A stretch of DNA of 64,000 bases, taken from assembly GCF_000718005.1 (NCBI RefSeq), contig NZ_JODV01000013.1. One strand, given 5' to 3'. Under the pieces are notes generated by a model that worked only from the letters and a program-made list of their open reading frames with translations, searched no databases and was not told the DNA's origin. Origin of the DNA: Actinoalloteichus_B caeruleus (lineage in GTDB: Bacteria; Actinomycetota; Actinomycetes; Mycobacteriales; Pseudonocardiaceae). Made by a program: the position numbers and the translations under genes. Each line of letters starts with the position of its first letter. Positions within the stretch are counted from its first letter, which is position 1. This document shows positions 1 through 9,351 of this stretch, one piece after another.

Positions 1-2
1 TC

Positions 3-296
3 GCGGTCACCCTGATCATCGAGACCAAGAGCCTGCTGGTGGGTGAGGGGGCGAGCGCCGAGGAGGTGCGGCGCATCCGGGAGGCGCTGGTCGGGAGCCG
101 GGTATCCCGCGTCATCCACCTGCGGACCGAGTACCTCGGGCCGGAGGAGCTGCTGGTCGCCGCCAAGATCGCCGTGACGGCGTCGCTCTCCACCCGCGAG
201 GTGGCCGCCGCCATCGACGAGGCGGAGGGCAGGCTCCGCGCCGCCGTTCCCGTCGCCCGCCTCGTCTACCTCGAACCCGATCTCGACCGGGGGTGA
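3..296 (+). CDS. Cation diffusion facilitator transporter, C-terminal fragment
   Basis: This is the 3' end of a gene that begins before the window; the frame is open from base 3 to the TGA at 294-296. The visible 97 residues read like the cytoplasmic C-terminal domain of CDF (cation efflux) transporters: an ETKSLLVGEGAS stretch just after the last membrane helix, then a ferredoxin-like alpha/beta domain with HLRTEYLGPEELLVAAKIAV, which is very typical of the family. CDF proteins export Zn2+, Co2+ or Fe2+ by proton exchange; this domain dimerises and senses metal. The metal-binding membrane helices are outside the window, so the substrate cannot be judged. Confidence 0.8.
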   Translation, partial: AVTLIIETKSLLVGEGASAEEVRRIREALVGSRVSRVIHLRTEYLGPEELLVAAKIAVTASLSTREVAAAIDEAEGRLRAAVPVARLVYLEPDLDRG

Positions 297-577
297 ACGG
301 TCGACGGGCGGGTGGGAGGCGCTGCGGCGCGGGCGGTGTCCCACCCGGTGAGCCGACCACGACCGTGGCCCCGCGGGCCTGGCTCGCCCGCTGCCCGGAC
401 GGCGAACCGGTGCGAAACGACCGAATCGTCCGGTGGGCGGGTGCGACCGGTGCTCACCCCCGTGTGGCCAACGTCAAATGGTCTGGACTTCAGCGCCGCG
501 AGGACTATCGTTTCGGTGACTTTCCAACGGTGGGGCCTCGGGGGGAACCCCGGGGAAGGCAGTGAGGGGCGAACGAC

Positions 578-2257
578 ATGGCCCGGCATGGGCTGATGCG
601 AACCAAGAGCGTGGAGCAGTCCATCGCCGAGACGGACGAGCCCGGTACGCGACTCCGCAGGGACCTCACGGCCTGGGACCTGACGGTCTTCGGTGTCGCG
701 GTCGTCATCGGAGCGGGGATCTTCACGTTGGCGGCCAGAACCGCCGGGAACGTGGCCGGCCCCTCCGTCTCGTTGTCGTTCGTCCTCGCCGCGATCGCGT
801 GTGGCCTGGCCGCGTTGTGCTACGCCGAGTTCGCCTCGACCCTGCCGGTCGCCGGTTCGGCCTACACCTTCTCCTACGCGACCTTCGGCGAGTTCCTCGC
901 CTGGATCATCGGCTGGGACCTGATCCTCGAGTTCGCCCTGGCCTCGGCGGTGGTCAGCAAGGGCTGGTCGGACTACCTGCGTGAGGGACTGGCCCTGCTG
1001 GGTCTGGACGTGCCCACCACCGTCACCCTGGGGTCGCTCGAGTTCGACTGGGGCGCCGTCCTGCTCATCGCCGTGCTGACGCTCCTGCTGGCCCTGGGCA
1101 CCAAGCTCTCCTCCCGGGTCAGCCAGGTCATCACCGCCATCAAGGTCGCCGTCGTGCTGCTCGTGATCATCGTGGGCTTCGCCTACGTGCGGGCCGAGAA
1201 CTACTCGCCGTTCATCCCCCCGGCCCAGGGCAGCGCCGAGGGTGGCGGTTCCGGGCTCGACCAGTCCTTGTTGTCGTTGGTGTTCGGCGTGGAGACCAGC
1301 ACGTACGGGGTGTTCGGCCTGCTCGCGGCGGCGTCCCTGGTGTTCTTCGCCTTCATCGGATTCGACGTGGTGGCCACGACGGCCGAGGAGACCAGGAACC
1401 CGCAGCGCGACCTGCCCCGAGGCATCCTCGGTTCCCTGCTCATCGTGACCGTCCTCTACGTGCTGGTGGCCCTCGTGCTGACCGGGATGCAGAGCTACCA
1501 GGAACTCGCCACCCAACCCGGCGGGCAGGACGCCACCCTGGCGACCGCGTTCGCCGCGAACGGGGTCGACTGGGCCGCCGGGGTGATCTCCGTGGGGGCT
1601 CTCGCCGGTCTGACCACCGTGGTGATGGTGCTCATGATGGGCCAGATCCGGGTCCTCTTCGCGATGTCACGGGACGGGCTGGTGCCCCGGAGGCTGGCAC
1701 CGACGGGCAGGCGCGGCACGCCGGTGCGGGCCACCCTCCTGGTCGGTGGGGTGGTGGCCGTGGTCGCCGGTTTCCTCCCGGCGCACGCGCTGGAGGAGAT
1801 GGTGAACGTCGGCACCCTGTTCGCCTTCGTCCTGGTCTCCGCGGGGGTCATCGTCCTGCGCCGCACCCGGCCGGACCTCAAGAGGGGATTCCGGGTCCCG
1901 CTGGTCCCGTTGATCCCGATCCTCGCGATCCTCGCCTGCGTCTGGTTGATGTTCAACCTGACCGCGCTGACCTGGGTGCGGTTCTCGATCTGGATGGCGC
2001 TGGGCGCGGTGATCTACTTCGTCTACGGCTACCGGAACTCCACCCTGGCCAGGCGGGAGCGGATGGCGACGGCCCCGGCGGGCGCGGCCGCTGGCCCGGT
2101 GCCCTCCGAGGCGGGCGACGCTGCCGGGGGACGCGGCGGGGCGGGACCCCGGGGCCCGGCGACGGCCCAGGACGACGGTGCGGACGGTGCGTCCGGCGGC
2201 GGGTCCACCTCCGACGGCACCGGGGACGGCTCCTCCTCCGGCGCTGCGGGTGACTGA
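578..2257 (+). CDS. APC-family amino acid permease
   Basis: A 559-residue amino acid/polyamine/organocation permease, most like the cationic amino acid transporter (CAT/YfnA) branch. The N-terminus has the family hallmark RTKSVEQSI..TDEPG followed by the first helix with IGAGIF, the unwound substrate-binding segment. About 12 hydrophobic helices follow up to roughly residue 480. The last 75 residues are a Gly/Ala/Ser/Asp-rich low-complexity cytoplasmic tail, longer than usual. ATG 578 is preceded by a GAGGGG-type ribosome site; ATG 596 (MRTKSVEQ) is an equally sensible start by homology. It stands alone, with a convergent neighbour downstream. The exact substrate cannot be read from the sequence. 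Confidence 0.9.
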   Translation: MARHGLMRTKSVEQSIAETDEPGTRLRRDLTAWDLTVFGVAVVIGAGIFTLAARTAGNVAGPSVSLSFVLAAIACGLAALCYAEFASTLPVAGSAYTFSYATFGEFLAWIIGWDLILEFALASAVVSKGWSDYLREGLALLGLDVPTTVTLGSLEFDWGAVLLIAVLTLLLALGTKLSSRVSQVITAIKVAVVLLVIIVGFAYVRAENYSPFIPPAQGSAEGGGSGLDQSLLSLVFGVETSTYGVFGLLAAASLVFFAFIGFDVVATTAEETRNPQRDLPRGILGSLLIVTVLYVLVALVLTGMQSYQELATQPGGQDATLATAFAANGVDWAAGVISVGALAGLTTVVMVLMMGQIRVLFAMSRDGLVPRRLAPTGRRGTPVRATLLVGGVVAVVAGFLPAHALEEMVNVGTLFAFVLVSAGVIVLRRTRPDLKRGFRVPLVPLIPILAILACVWLMFNLTALTWVRFSIWMALGAVIYFVYGYRNSTLARRERMATAPAGAAAGPVPSEAGDAAGGRGGAGPRGPATAQDDGADGASGGGSTSDGTGDGSSSGAAGD

Positions 2258-2867
2258 CCTGACCCGGTCGGTGGCGGGGCCGTGGGGCGAGTCGGCCGGC
2301 GGGATTCGACGCCGCCGGTGACCGGTCGGCGTCGACCGCCCACGGCTCGTGCGGAGAGGAGCGCCGTGCCTCGGGGGTCGGCCCACGCTCGCCACCGGCC
2401 CCCCGACTCACCGCGGCCCGCTCCCAGCCGCCCCGGTTCGGGGCCCGTTCGCGGGCACGGGTCGGGTGGGGGTTCCTGACGGACAGCCCGGTCCACCACC
2501 CGCGCGTCGGCGGACCAGTCCGAGGCCGGGGGCGGCCCCACGAGAACCCGGGACGGACGCGGCCGGCGGCGCCGCCGGCGAGCCGGACCCGGGCGGTGCC
2601 TCGGGTTGACCCCTCCGGGCGCCAGGGGGACCGGGGAACCCGCCCGAGGGAGCCGGGGAGTGCGGCGTCACGTCATCCAGGGCACCACGCGGATCTCCCC
2701 GCGCGCCGGCGGCCAGCTCCTCGGCGTCCCGGCTCGTGACGGCGGTGAGCGCCGTCCTCTCCGCTCGGGGGCGTGGTCCCAGGGCCCGGGCCCGAGGGCC
2801 ACCCCAGGGCGCGCCAGCGCTCCTCGCGTGCGGCTCCGGACCGGCGACGCCCGTCGACCCCGAACGC
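2258..2867. other. 610-base convergent intergenic stretch, no gene seen
   Basis: This lies between the stop of the permease and the stop of the membrane lipase-like gene. Open frames here are compositional: Pro/Arg/Gly-rich, no recognisable motif, no good ribosome site. It holds GC-rich inverted repeats such as an 18-base palindrome at 2572-2589, but no clear terminator with a U tract. Confidence 0.5.
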
Positions 2868-5459
2868 TCAGCCGCCCTTCACCGGCAACTCGGCGGCACG
2901 TTCCCAGGGAGTGCTGCGGCCCCGGGGGATCTCGGTGGGAGGTGGCACGGGGTCGGATAACGACGTCTTCGACGGTCGTCCCGGCGGTCGTCCTCGGCCC
3001 TCCGGGTCGGCCGAGCCACCACCACCGCCGTCGATCGGGTCCGCCGCTCCTGGTGGAGGGGACTGGCCGGCGGCGGCGCCGTCCGAGCCCACCCCCAACG
3101 CGCTGAGCAGGCTGCCCGTCGTCGGGGTGTCCCTCGGTGGCAGTTCCAGGCCGGCCGCGATGGCCACCGCGCGGTCCCACTCCGGGTCGACGGGGTAGTC
3201 GTAGTGCGAGAGCACCCCGGGGCTCCACCGACGACCGGTGAACGGCCCCCGCATCGGGTCGGGGAGCCAGTGGTCGCCGCCGAGCACCAGGGCGCCGTTG
3301 GGGCTCCGCGTCGCGGCGGGCAGGGGGCCGACCGAGCCGTCGGCGCGGAACCCGACGCCGATCAGGGTCCCCTCGTAGACCTGCCGGTTCCAGGTGGTGA
3401 CCGGCCCGCCCAACGGGTCCGTCCCACGGCAGAGCGAACGCCACCGGCCCCGGAGCGCGCCGGACAGCTCCGCCAGGGAGGACAGCGGCACCACCGAGGG
3501 GAACGCGCGCGCGTAGATCCACTGGAGCTGGGAGCCGTGCGTCACCAGACCGACCCGGTGCCGGTCCGCGTCGGGCAGGGACTGCGCGAGCCGCGCCGCC
3601 GTGACCGCCGCCAACAGACTGCCCTGGCTGTGCCCGGTGATGACCACCCGGACCCCGGGGTCCTTGAGGTGGTGGACCACCCGGTCCGCCAACTCGGGGA
3701 TGACCTTCAACGCGTAACAGGGCGGCACCGTCGGGTGGGCCTCCCTGGGCCAGAAACTCGTCAGGTCGGCGAGGATGCCCAGCACCTTGGCGGTTTCCGG
3801 GCGCCGTTTCGCCAGGTGGACGGTGCGCAGCAACGCCAGGGCCAGCGCGGCGAGCACCACGACCCCGATCCCGGCGAGCGGGTCGAACCAGTCGGGCAGC
3901 GAGACGTCCGCGAGCCGGACGACCAACGCGATCAGCGCACCGGCACTGAGCACCCCGGCGACCAGCAACAGGATGTGGTGCAGGTGCCGGCGCTGCGCCG
4001 CGGCCCACCACCAGGCCCTCGCGCCTACTCGGGAGTCCTCCGGTCGGCCCGCGTGCAGGAGCGTGGTCTCGGGCGGGGCCAGTCGGTCGCGGCGCTCGGC
4101 GAGCCAGCGGCGGAAGAGCACCACCGGGACGACGACCGCGACCGCGACGACGGCGAGAACGGCACCGGCGCCCCACAACAGGGTGATCGCCTCGTAGCCC
4201 TCCGGATCGGCGAGATGTCCTCGCCCCAACAACTGGCGGACGGTGAGCGTCAACCCGGCACCGAACCCGGCTCCCAACAGGGCGGCCAGGGTGAGCACCG
4301 GAGCCGAGAACCAGCCCCCGGCCCAGGGGCGCTGGTCGCGGGGTTGCCCGCGCCACTCCACCCGCGCCAGCCAGGCGGCCGGGACGAGCAGGGCGCCGAA
4401 CAGGACGCAGCAGAGCGCGAGCAGGGCGGCGACCACCTCGACGGTGAGCGTCGATGCCGGCAGCTCGGCGGGCAGCGGGCCCAACCGGACCGACACCAGG
4501 GCCACGAGCAGTACCGACGCGCCGACCATGACCTGGGACGGCCAGGACCCCAGGAACCGCCGGAGCCTTCCCCCCAGGCCGCCCCTGGCCCGCAGCTCCG
4601 GTGGGTCGTCCAACAGGGCGGTGGCCAGGAGCCCGAAGAGGAACAGGGCGGCGGCCGACCACCACAACCAGTCGTTGGAACCGTCGGTGGCGCCGGTGGG
4701 CCCGCCCAGCGCGAGGATCGCGACCACCGCCAGCGTCGCCACGGTGTGCGTCATCCGGAGAACGGGGGTGTCGGGGTCGGCGATGACGGTCTCGCCGGGG
4801 AGGCCGGCGAGCCGGCTGCGCCGCCGCTCCGGGTCGGCGGGCAACGGGTCCGAGGACCTGTTGACCTTCCAGCTCACCGTCGACACCCGGTGCAACACGG
4901 CGACCAGGGCCACCACCGGGAGCAGGCCGAGCACGGCGCGTCCCAGGTCCCACCCGCGCAGGGAGTCCGGCGCGAACGGCAGGCAGGAGGAGCCGGGCCG
5001 CAGGCACTGCGTCGCGACGAGGTCGAGGAAGATGACGGTGAGCTGGGACACGAGCAGGCAGGAGAGCAGGAGCGCGGCCAACCGGAGCAGGGCGCGCAGC
5101 AGGTGGCCGAGCCCCCGGGAGGCGGCGCTGCCCTCCCGCACGGGAGGCAGCATCCAGTGCGCGACGTTGGCCATCGCGAAGGGGAAGAGCAGCGCCCAGG
5201 TCGCCTTCGCGAACCCGCCGGAGGTCATGCCGCCCCAGACGTAACCCTCGACGACACGTGGCACCGGCCGTCCCCCGGCGTTGAGCATCGGCCCGGGCGC
5301 GGGTCTGCGGAGCCGGTCGGCGGGGCGGACGAGTTGGCCGAGGCCGTCCCCGGCCACCTCGACGGCGGACACCGATCCGGTCAGGTCCTCCGGGGTGGTT
5401 CCGAGAACGCCGTGGACCCTCAACTCCACGACGCGTGTGTCGGGCCCGGGTATCACCAC
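2868..5459 (-). CDS. Large integral membrane protein with lipase-type serine motif
   Basis: An 863-residue protein not assigned to a named family. The N-terminus carries RVHGVLGTTPEDLT, a short pattern seen at the start of actinobacterial putative alpha/beta-hydrolase membrane proteins. Several hydrophobic helices follow, in two groups: about residues 60-140, and a larger cluster from 150 to 520. Near residue 609 is VVITGHSQGSLLAA, a GxSxG nucleophile elbow of the lipase type; the segment before it (ADRVVHHL) fits a cytoplasmic or periplasmic alpha/beta-hydrolase domain. The tail is Pro/Gly-rich. I chose GTG 5459 because AGGGAGG lies 9 bases upstream; the frame is open further, but that would run into ahcY on the other strand. 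It is transcribed divergently from ahcY. Substrate unknown. Confidence 0.7.
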   Translation of the reverse strand: MVIPGPDTRVVELRVHGVLGTTPEDLTGSVSAVEVAGDGLGQLVRPADRLRRPAPGPMLNAGGRPVPRVVEGYVWGGMTSGGFAKATWALLFPFAMANVAHWMLPPVREGSAASRGLGHLLRALLRLAALLLSCLLVSQLTVIFLDLVATQCLRPGSSCLPFAPDSLRGWDLGRAVLGLLPVVALVAVLHRVSTVSWKVNRSSDPLPADPERRRSRLAGLPGETVIADPDTPVLRMTHTVATLAVVAILALGGPTGATDGSNDWLWWSAAALFLFGLLATALLDDPPELRARGGLGGRLRRFLGSWPSQVMVGASVLLVALVSVRLGPLPAELPASTLTVEVVAALLALCCVLFGALLVPAAWLARVEWRGQPRDQRPWAGGWFSAPVLTLAALLGAGFGAGLTLTVRQLLGRGHLADPEGYEAITLLWGAGAVLAVVAVAVVVPVVLFRRWLAERRDRLAPPETTLLHAGRPEDSRVGARAWWWAAAQRRHLHHILLLVAGVLSAGALIALVVRLADVSLPDWFDPLAGIGVVVLAALALALLRTVHLAKRRPETAKVLGILADLTSFWPREAHPTVPPCYALKVIPELADRVVHHLKDPGVRVVITGHSQGSLLAAVTAARLAQSLPDADRHRVGLVTHGSQLQWIYARAFPSVVPLSSLAELSGALRGRWRSLCRGTDPLGGPVTTWNRQVYEGTLIGVGFRADGSVGPLPAATRSPNGALVLGGDHWLPDPMRGPFTGRRWSPGVLSHYDYPVDPEWDRAVAIAAGLELPPRDTPTTGSLLSALGVGSDGAAAGQSPPPGAADPIDGGGGGSADPEGRGRPPGRPSKTSLSDPVPPPTEIPRGRSTPWERAAELPVKGG

Positions 5460-5628
5460 GGCCACCGCCCTCCCTGCCCCGTCGTGCTCCGTGCGATCGA
5501 TTATCGGTTCTCCGGTGGTGGATCGGTGGCAATCCTGGGCTATTTGATCGTCACTGGCGAGTATTGGGGCTCCGGCGTGGCGAACGGTAGTGTGCGGGGG
5601 CTGTTCCCATGTCGTGAGGAGACGCCTG

Positions 5629-7092
5629 ATGAGCGCCGAAAGGCTCCAGACCCGTGCCGGTATCGAGTTCGCCATCGCAGACCTGTCACTCGCCGACTTC
5701 GGACGCAAGGAGATCCGGCTCGCCGAGCACGAGATGCCCGGGCTGATGGCGCTGCGGCGGGAGTACGCGGGCGCGTTTCCGCTGCGTGGAGCCCGTATCT
5801 CCGGATCGCTGCACATGACGGTGCAGACCGCGGTGCTGATCGAGACGCTGGTGGATCTGGGCGCCGAGGTCCGGTGGGCGTCCTGCAACATCTTCTCCAC
5901 TCAGGACCACGCGGCGGCCGCCGTCGTCGTGGGTCCGAACGGCACCGAGGAGGAGCCCAAGGGCGTCCCCGTCTTCGCCTGGAAGGGGGAGACCCTGGAG
6001 GAGTACTGGTGGTGCACCGACAAGATGCTCACCTGGGGTGGGGGCGCCCTGCCCAACATGCTCCTCGACGACGGTGGCGACGCCACCCTGTTGGTGCACA
6101 AGGGAACGCAGTACGAGAAGGCCGGCGTGGTTCCCTCGGCGGCCGACGACGACCCCGACGAGTGGAAGGTCATCCTCGACCTGCTCGGCCGCTCGCTGAA
6201 GGAGGACGACTCGCGGTGGACGCGTGTCGGGGAGTCCATCCTGGGCGTCACCGAGGAGACCACCACCGGCGTCCTGCGCCTGTACCAGCTCGCGGCGGCC
6301 GGTGAGCTGCTCTTCCCCGCCATCAACGTGAACGACTCGGTCACCAAGTCGAAGTTCGACAACCGGTACGGCATCCGGCACTCGCTGATCGACGGCATCA
6401 ACCGGGGCACCGACGTCCTCATGGGCGGCAAGGTCGCGGTGGTGTGCGGCTACGGTGACGTGGGCAAGGGCGCGGCCGAGTCGCTGCGGGGTCAGGGCGC
6501 CAGGGTCATCGTCACCGAGATCGACCCGATCTGCGGTCTCCAGGCCCTGATGGACGGGTACCAGGTGTCCACGCTGGACAGCGTCATCGACCAGGCCGAC
6601 ATCGTCATCACCACCACGGGCAACAAGGACGTCGTCAGCGCCGAGCACATGTCCCGGATGAAGCACCAGGCGATCCTGGGCAACATCGGGCACTTCGACA
6701 ACGAGCTCGACATCGCGGGGCTCGCCCGGTGGAAGGGCGTTCGGCGCGTCAACATCAAGCCGCAGGTCGACGAGTGGGTCTTCCCCGACGGCCACTCGAT
6801 CATCGTGCTCTCCGAGGGGCGCCTGCTGAACCTGGGCAACGCCACCGGGCACCCGTCCTTCGTGATGTCGAACTCCTTCTCCAACCAGGTGATCGCCCAG
6901 ATCGAGCTGTTCACCAAGCACGAGGAGTACGACAAGGAGGTCTTCCGGCTGCCGAAGAAGCTCGACGAGAAGGTCGCGCGCATCCACCTGGAGGCGCTGG
7001 GTGGTGAGCTGACCAAGCTCACCAAGGAGCAGGCCGAGTACATCGACGTCGCCGTCGACGGCCCCTTCAAGTCCGAGCACTACCGGTACTGA
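5629..7092 (+). CDS. ahcY: S-adenosylhomocysteine hydrolase
   Basis: A 487-residue adenosylhomocysteinase. It cleaves S-adenosylhomocysteine to adenosine and homocysteine, removing the product inhibitor of methyltransferases in the activated methyl cycle. The NAD+-binding motif GYGDVGKG starts at residue 274. The substrate region HMTVQTAVLIETL, the DDGGDATLLVH stretch, the insertion typical of actinobacterial/eukaryotic-type enzymes and the C-terminal KSEHYRY tail are all present. The start at ATG 5629 is set by AGGAG 8 bases upstream; an upstream in-frame ATG at 5590 adds 13 non-conserved residues. In M. tuberculosis the homologue sahH also lies next to tmk and mtrAB; here 980 bases separate it from tmk. 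Confidence 0.97.
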   Translation: MSAERLQTRAGIEFAIADLSLADFGRKEIRLAEHEMPGLMALRREYAGAFPLRGARISGSLHMTVQTAVLIETLVDLGAEVRWASCNIFSTQDHAAAAVVVGPNGTEEEPKGVPVFAWKGETLEEYWWCTDKMLTWGGGALPNMLLDDGGDATLLVHKGTQYEKAGVVPSAADDDPDEWKVILDLLGRSLKEDDSRWTRVGESILGVTEETTTGVLRLYQLAAAGELLFPAINVNDSVTKSKFDNRYGIRHSLIDGINRGTDVLMGGKVAVVCGYGDVGKGAAESLRGQGARVIVTEIDPICGLQALMDGYQVSTLDSVIDQADIVITTTGNKDVVSAEHMSRMKHQAILGNIGHFDNELDIAGLARWKGVRRVNIKPQVDEWVFPDGHSIIVLSEGRLLNLGNATGHPSFVMSNSFSNQVIAQIELFTKHEEYDKEVFRLPKKLDEKVARIHLEALGGELTKLTKEQAEYIDVAVDGPFKSEHYRY

Positions 7093-7102
7093 CCGTCCCG
7101 GT

Positions 7103-7125
7103 CCCCGGCGGATGCCCAGCCGGGG
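7103..7125 (+). terminator. Possible terminator after ahcY
   Basis: An inverted repeat of CCCCGGC and GCCGGGG with a 9-base loop, 11 bases after the ahcY stop. It has no U tract, as is common in high-GC actinobacteria, so support is moderate. Confidence 0.4.
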
Positions 7126-8072
7126 GCCGCTCCCGGTCGCCCACCTGTCGCCGGCGGGCTCCCGTGCGGTGCCGGGTCCGCGTCTCGGCGCGGCAGCCGC
7201 TCCGCCCGGCCCGAGGAGCACCCCGTCCCGCCCGAGGGCGGCGGTCCCGCGCGCCCTCCCGACGATGTGCCGGACTCCGGTTGGTCGGGGCGCCCCGCAG
7301 CCGAGGGACCATCCGGCCGTGGTGGGTCGCCCGCTGCCGCCGCGTGACGCGCCCGGGTGCCCTCCGGGCGGGTCGTGGTGGTGGCGGTCCTCGGTCCCCC
7401 CCGTTCGGCGCGCGCCCTGCCCTGGGGGGCAGCACCTCCCCCCGCCCCTCGTCGCGACGCCGCCACCCTCCCCTTGGCCAAGGCGCCGGTGGCCGGGCTC
7501 CGCCCAGCCCCGAGCCCGGCGGTGATCTCCTCGTGCTGGCTGGGCGCCGGCGGGGCCGCGCACCCGGCCCGGAGGGGTGGTGCGCGAGCCAGCCGCCCCC
7601 GTCCGAGCACGGGGCTGGCCGCCGCTGCCGCCGTCCCGGGTTCCGGCGGCGCCCCGCTGGTGGGGTGCCGGCTGAGCGGTCCGCCCAACCCGTGGTGCCG
7701 ACGGGAGGCGTCGAGGCGGCTGGTGGTGCCGGCGGCGCGTCGCGGGGCCCGGAGGGCGACGACCGGTGCCGGACCGGGGTGCCACCACCGCCGGGGCCGG
7801 CGCCGAGGGGCGGACCGCCCCTCGGCCGTGCCGTCCTCACGCGTGCCAGTCCCGCCGGCGGCGCGAGGACGCGCGGGCCCGCGCCCGCCGCCAGGCGCGC
7901 CTCATCCGAGGGGTGCGGAGGGGGTTCGCGGCCCAGGAAGCTCCCACCGCCTCGGGCGGCCGCCCACCGCCGTGGTTCGCCGTCGCGACGTCGTGCGCCT
8001 GGTGACCGGCCACGAGCGACATCCGTGGGCCGGCGTCCGCGGGCTCCCGAGGGGTGGCTACGGTGTGCGCCC
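7126..8072. other. Long stretch without a convincing gene
   Basis: Nearly 1 kb between ahcY and tmk. Open frames on both strands translate to Arg/Pro/Gly/Ala-rich sequence with no motif and no good ribosome site; one merely extends tmk upstream. I see no RNA gene. The final bases hold the putative tmk promoter (TACGGT at 8059-8064). The region could be decayed coding DNA or spacer. Confidence 0.5.
8059..8064 (+). promoter_or_regulatory. Putative -10 element for leaderless tmk
   Basis: TACGGT ends 8 bases before the tmk GTG. No Shine-Dalgarno sequence precedes that GTG. Placement fits a transcript beginning at or next to the start codon. Confidence 0.35.
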
Positions 8073-8714
8073 GTGGGACGCTTGATCGGGATCGAGGGCA
8101 TTGACGGAGCGGGCAAGCGGACCTTGTTCGGGAAGCTGAGCACGGCACTCACCGAACGCGGGCTGAGCGTGCGCGGTCGAGCCTTCCCCCGCTACGGCGT
8201 GGACGTGCACGCGGACCTGGTGCGGGACGCCCTGCACGGCGACCTGGGTCCTGTCTCGGACTCGCCGCACGCGATGGGCCTGCTGTACGCGCTCGACCGG
8301 CGGGACGCGGCGGAGGGCCTGCGAGCGGACCTGGAGCGGTACGACGTCGTGCTGCTGGACCGCTACGTGGCGTCGAACGCCGCGTACGGTGCCGCCCGGC
8401 TGCGCCAGGACGCCGACGGCGACTTCGTGCGCTGGGTGCACGACCTGGAGATCTCCCGCTTCCGGCTGCCCGTCCCCGACGCGCACCTCCTGCTCAGCGT
8501 CACCCCCACCGTCGCCGCCTCCCGAGTGACCCGCCGTGAGGCGACCGAGGTGGGGCGCGAACGTGACATCTACGAGTCGGACGCCGACCTCCAGGCTCGG
8601 TGCGCCGCGCTCTACGAGCAGCTCGCCCGACGCGGCTGGCTCGCGCCCTGGACGGTCGTGGACGCGGTGTCCACGGTGGATACGAATCGGTTGGTCGATG
8701 AACTCTTCGGCTGA
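8073..8714 (+). CDS. tmk: Thymidylate kinase
   Basis: A 213-residue dTMP kinase, which phosphorylates dTMP to dTDP for DNA synthesis. The P-loop reads GIDGAGKRT near residues 9-17; the Arg after GK, in place of Ser, is as I recall it in the mycobacterial enzyme. Other family marks are the DR(Y) motif in LLDRYVASNAAYG (near residue 95) and a lid region with REATEVGRERDIYES. The start is GTG 8073: the frame is open for 900 bases upstream but the protein homology starts here, and there is no ribosome site, so translation may be leaderless. The 3' end overlaps the next gene by 17 bases. Confidence 0.93.
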   Translation: MGRLIGIEGIDGAGKRTLFGKLSTALTERGLSVRGRAFPRYGVDVHADLVRDALHGDLGPVSDSPHAMGLLYALDRRDAAEGLRADLERYDVVLLDRYVASNAAYGAARLRQDADGDFVRWVHDLEISRFRLPVPDAHLLLSVTPTVAASRVTRREATEVGRERDIYESDADLQARCAALYEQLARRGWLAPWTVVDAVSTVDTNRLVDELFG

Positions 8715-9318
8715 ACAGCCGCACACCCTCGTACTCGCCCTGCTCGACGAGGTGCGGTCCGAGACTGGCCTGCCCGTGACGGACTGGGTCCGGGAGGAGC
8801 ACGGCGACCACTCGATCGTCGAGGTCTGCCCGCCCGACGCCGCCGGTGACGTCGTGGTGTGGCTGCTCGGCCAGATCGCGCTGGTCTTCCTGGACATCGC
8901 CGAGCCCGTCGAGTTCGACCTCCGGGAGGAGGGTGAGGCGGAGCGCCTCCACTCGCTGTTGCTCGCCGCCGCGCGGGGGCAGGTCGAGTTCGACGAGCTG
9001 GTGGGCAGGTCCGCGAGCCACCCCTACGCCGTGCGCTGGCCCGGCGGCGAGCACCGGGTGACGGTGTCCTCGTGGACCTGGATGTGGCGGCGGCGCATGA
9101 CCCACCGGGTGCGGCGGTTCCCCTCCTGGACGGGGGCGGCGGAACCCGGCCGGGTCCTGGCCGACATGCCCGACGGGCACCCGACGGGCACGAGCGAGGA
9201 CGACGGCGCTCCCCCCGGGGAGGGCTTCCTGGTCGCACCCCGCGAGAGCCTCGAGAGTCCCCCCACGAAGAGCGTGGAGGCCGCCGGAACGGCCTCGGGA
9301 GGCAGCCGTTCCGACTAG
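8698..9318 (+). CDS. Uncharacterised protein between tmk and mtrA
   Basis: A 206-residue acidic, soluble-looking protein that I do not recognise. It has no signal peptide or membrane helix. The first 150 residues look folded, with EVRSETGLPVTDWVREEHGDHSIVEV and a Trp-rich VSSWTWMWRRRM segment; the last 60 residues are a low-complexity tail rich in Gly, Ser, Thr and Pro. It starts inside tmk (17-base overlap), so translation is probably coupled and it shares the tmk transcript. Its position directly before mtrA suggests nothing definite about function. Confidence 0.75.
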   Translation: MNSSAEQPHTLVLALLDEVRSETGLPVTDWVREEHGDHSIVEVCPPDAAGDVVVWLLGQIALVFLDIAEPVEFDLREEGEAERLHSLLLAAARGQVEFDELVGRSASHPYAVRWPGGEHRVTVSSWTWMWRRRMTHRVRRFPSWTGAAEPGRVLADMPDGHPTGTSEDDGAPPGEGFLVAPRESLESPPTKSVEAAGTASGGSRSD

Positions 9319-9351
9319 CCCGACCCCGTCCCGACCACGCCTGCCCCACGC

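Noticed and set aside
2572..2589. GC-rich palindrome as a terminator of the permease gene
   Set aside because: It is a palindrome with no loop, over 300 bases after the stop, and could be chance in such GC-rich DNA.
2668..5532. A 954-codon minus-strand frame overlapping the lipase-like gene
   Set aside because: Arg/Pro/Gly-rich translation without motifs; the overlapping frame ending at 2868 has helices and GHSQGS and a ribosome site.
5460..5628. A SAM or SAH riboswitch upstream of ahcY
   Set aside because: The leader is short and I could not find the conserved core of any known SAM/SAH riboswitch class.
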